From positions 1 through 14,665 of the forward strand of contig JAAZEK010000145.1 of assembly GCA_012512335.1 (NCBI GenBank): 14,665 bases of DNA, read 5' to 3'. The notes under the pieces were generated by a model, which ran no database searches, was not told the DNA's origin, and saw nothing but the letters and a program-made list of their open reading frames with translations. A program made the translations under genes and the position numbers. Each line of letters opens with the position of its first letter. The first letter of the stretch is position 1. Source of the DNA: Clostridiales bacterium. GTDB lineage: Bacteria; Bacillota; Clostridia; Caldicoprobacterales; DTU083. Of the stretch, positions 13,612-14,665 are shown in pieces.

Positions 13612-14665
13612 CTATGTTAAGGATTTCGGTATGGAGATAAAAATCCTAAATCCATTTTCAGTACTAATATGTATGTTTCCGTCCAAGGCAGTAACTCTAT
13701 CTGTAATATTCTGAATTCCGATTCCTTTGTATTTGTCGTAGCTAGCTTTTGTTCCATTATCCTTAATAATTAATTGATGGATAGCAGGGTGTTCGACAAT
13801 CGTAATAGAGACTTCTTTTGCATTAGAATGCTTCATTATATTTGATAGGGCTTCCTTGACCACGGCTATGAAGCAGTATTTTATATTCTTATCCACATTT
13901 TCATTTACATCATAGTAGAAACTGATTGGGCAAAATGTAAAGCTATCAACTAGCTTCTGGATTTCGTTTTGTAGATCAACTGCTTCTTCGTGAAGATCAT
14001 GTACACTAGCCCGAACAGTATCCATAGCTTCTGAGAGTGTATCCTTAACAAGAGTCAGATTCTCTACAGTGCTTTTATCCTTGTTTATAGCAAGCAAGGC
14101 TCCCACCTGTAAAATAGATCGGGATAATAGATGACCTACATTATCATGAATATCCCTTGCAATTCTATTTCGTTCTGTAATGGTAGCTAGGTTCACTTCA
14201 TAATCTTGTTTTTCTATAAGCTCTTTATTTTGCTTTTCCATCTTTAATGAAATTTCCCTAGTGGTATCACGAAGATCATAGTAACTTCGCTCTGCTTTTT
14301 CAAGCATGAGTGTCCGTTTTTTTAATAGGGCAGCTACGAGTATGAAGGCAACTACAAAAATCTTAGTGCCAGAAGGCAATGTATCATAATGAATAACAAT
14401 CGGCAAAAATGATAAAAGCCATAGCAAGTAATTATCTTTCTTATTCATAAATGCTACATCGTAGCATATAAGAGCAATAAATGGTATGAACTCAATCCTG
14501 TACAAGCATAGCAAAAGGTATGAAACATAGATACCCAGAGTAAGTTTGTGGTTTTCTATATAGCTTAATACAGCACTTAATGCCACTACTATTAGAATGG
14601 GGACAACCATATAAAATGACTCTGCGTCTAAGGCGTATAAAGCCAAGGAAAGAATAAATATTATC
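13612..14665 (-). CDS. Sensor histidine kinase, HisKA_3/NarX-like type (5' end outside the window)
   Basis: The frame stays open to the right edge, so the N-terminus is missing; the TTG at 14646 lies inside a hydrophobic run and is probably not the start. Numbered from that TTG, there are about four hydrophobic membrane segments in residues 1-110 with almost no extracellular loops. A helical linker (about 112-155) follows, then the dimerisation and phosphorylation helix RNRIARDIHDNVGHLLSR (159-176, His167). The ATP-binding domain comes last, with the N-box KEALSNIMKHSNAKE (264-278), the DNG motif (296-298) and GIGIQNI (308-314). A sensor with almost no outside loops probably reads a membrane or intramembrane signal. 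It would phosphorylate the response regulator encoded 27 bp downstream. Confidence 0.92.
   Translation of the reverse strand, partial: IIFILSLALYALDAESFYMVVPILIVVALSAVLSYIENHKLTLGIYVSYLLLCLYRIEFIPFIALICYDVAFMNKKDNYLLWLLSFLPIVIHYDTLPSGTKIFVVAFILVAALLKKRTLMLEKAERSYYDLRDTTREISLKMEKQNKELIEKQDYEVNLATITERNRIARDIHDNVGHLLSRSILQVGALLAINKDKSTVENLTLVKDTLSEAMDTVRASVHDLHEEAVDLQNEIQKLVDSFTFCPISFYYDVNENVDKNIKYCFIAVVKEALSNIMKHSNAKEVSITIVEHPAIHQLIIKDNGTKASYDKYKGIGIQNITDRVTALDGNIHISTENGFRIFISIPKSLT

Overview
The window looks like a chromosomal segment of a low-to-moderate GC Gram-positive anaerobe, most likely a clostridial Firmicute. The basis is AT-rich intergenic DNA, strong AGGAGG-type ribosome binding sites (several in front of TTG or GTG starts), sigma-A-like promoters, and the family mix. 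That mix is a VWA membrane protein, a TetR-controlled FtsX-type ABC exporter with a giant coiled-coil permease, a NarL-type two-component pair, and COG1373/DUF4143 ATPases. No genus can be named from the sequence alone, and no rRNA, tRNA or CRISPR array was seen.

Region 1 (1-2238) holds the 3' part of a membrane-anchored VWA protein gene. It is followed by about 390 bp of debris: an 86-bp insertion-sequence-like relic with 19-bp terminal repeats at both ends, then the last codons of a second, otherwise lost VWA paralogue. Region 2 (2239-3783) is a Phd/YefM-RelE/ParE toxin-antitoxin pair, with a 16-bp perfect palindrome sitting between its -35 and -10 boxes. A SpoU/TrmH-family RNA methyltransferase gene follows 20 bp later in the same direction. 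Region 3 (3780-6700) is a divergent pair of AAA+ ATPases of the DUF4143/COG1373 type, each with an extended -10 promoter. About 77 bp of the 3' end of a second copy of the first ATPase gene lies beyond the second one, so the pair is flanked by a diverged direct repeat. Regions 1 to 3 read as an accessory, rearranged stretch.

Region 4 (6701-12058) is a self-contained module: a divergently transcribed TetR-family repressor, a roughly 350-bp control region with a dyad operator candidate and a good promoter, an ABC ATPase, and a 1207-residue FtsX-type permease, closed by a strong hairpin terminator. The permease carries an extracellular antiparallel coiled-coil hairpin of about 360 residues plus a strongly acidic insert. 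Region 5 (12089-14665) is on the minus strand: sensor kinase (5' end outside the window), NarL-type response regulator, then a short-chain dehydrogenase with its own candidate promoter.

I did not find a convincing, wholly new system. The most unusual items are the remnant-flanked divergent DUF4143 ATPase pair, the IS relic joined to a paralogue tail, and the toxin-antitoxin plus rRNA-methylase cluster. All of these are candidates that need comparative data.
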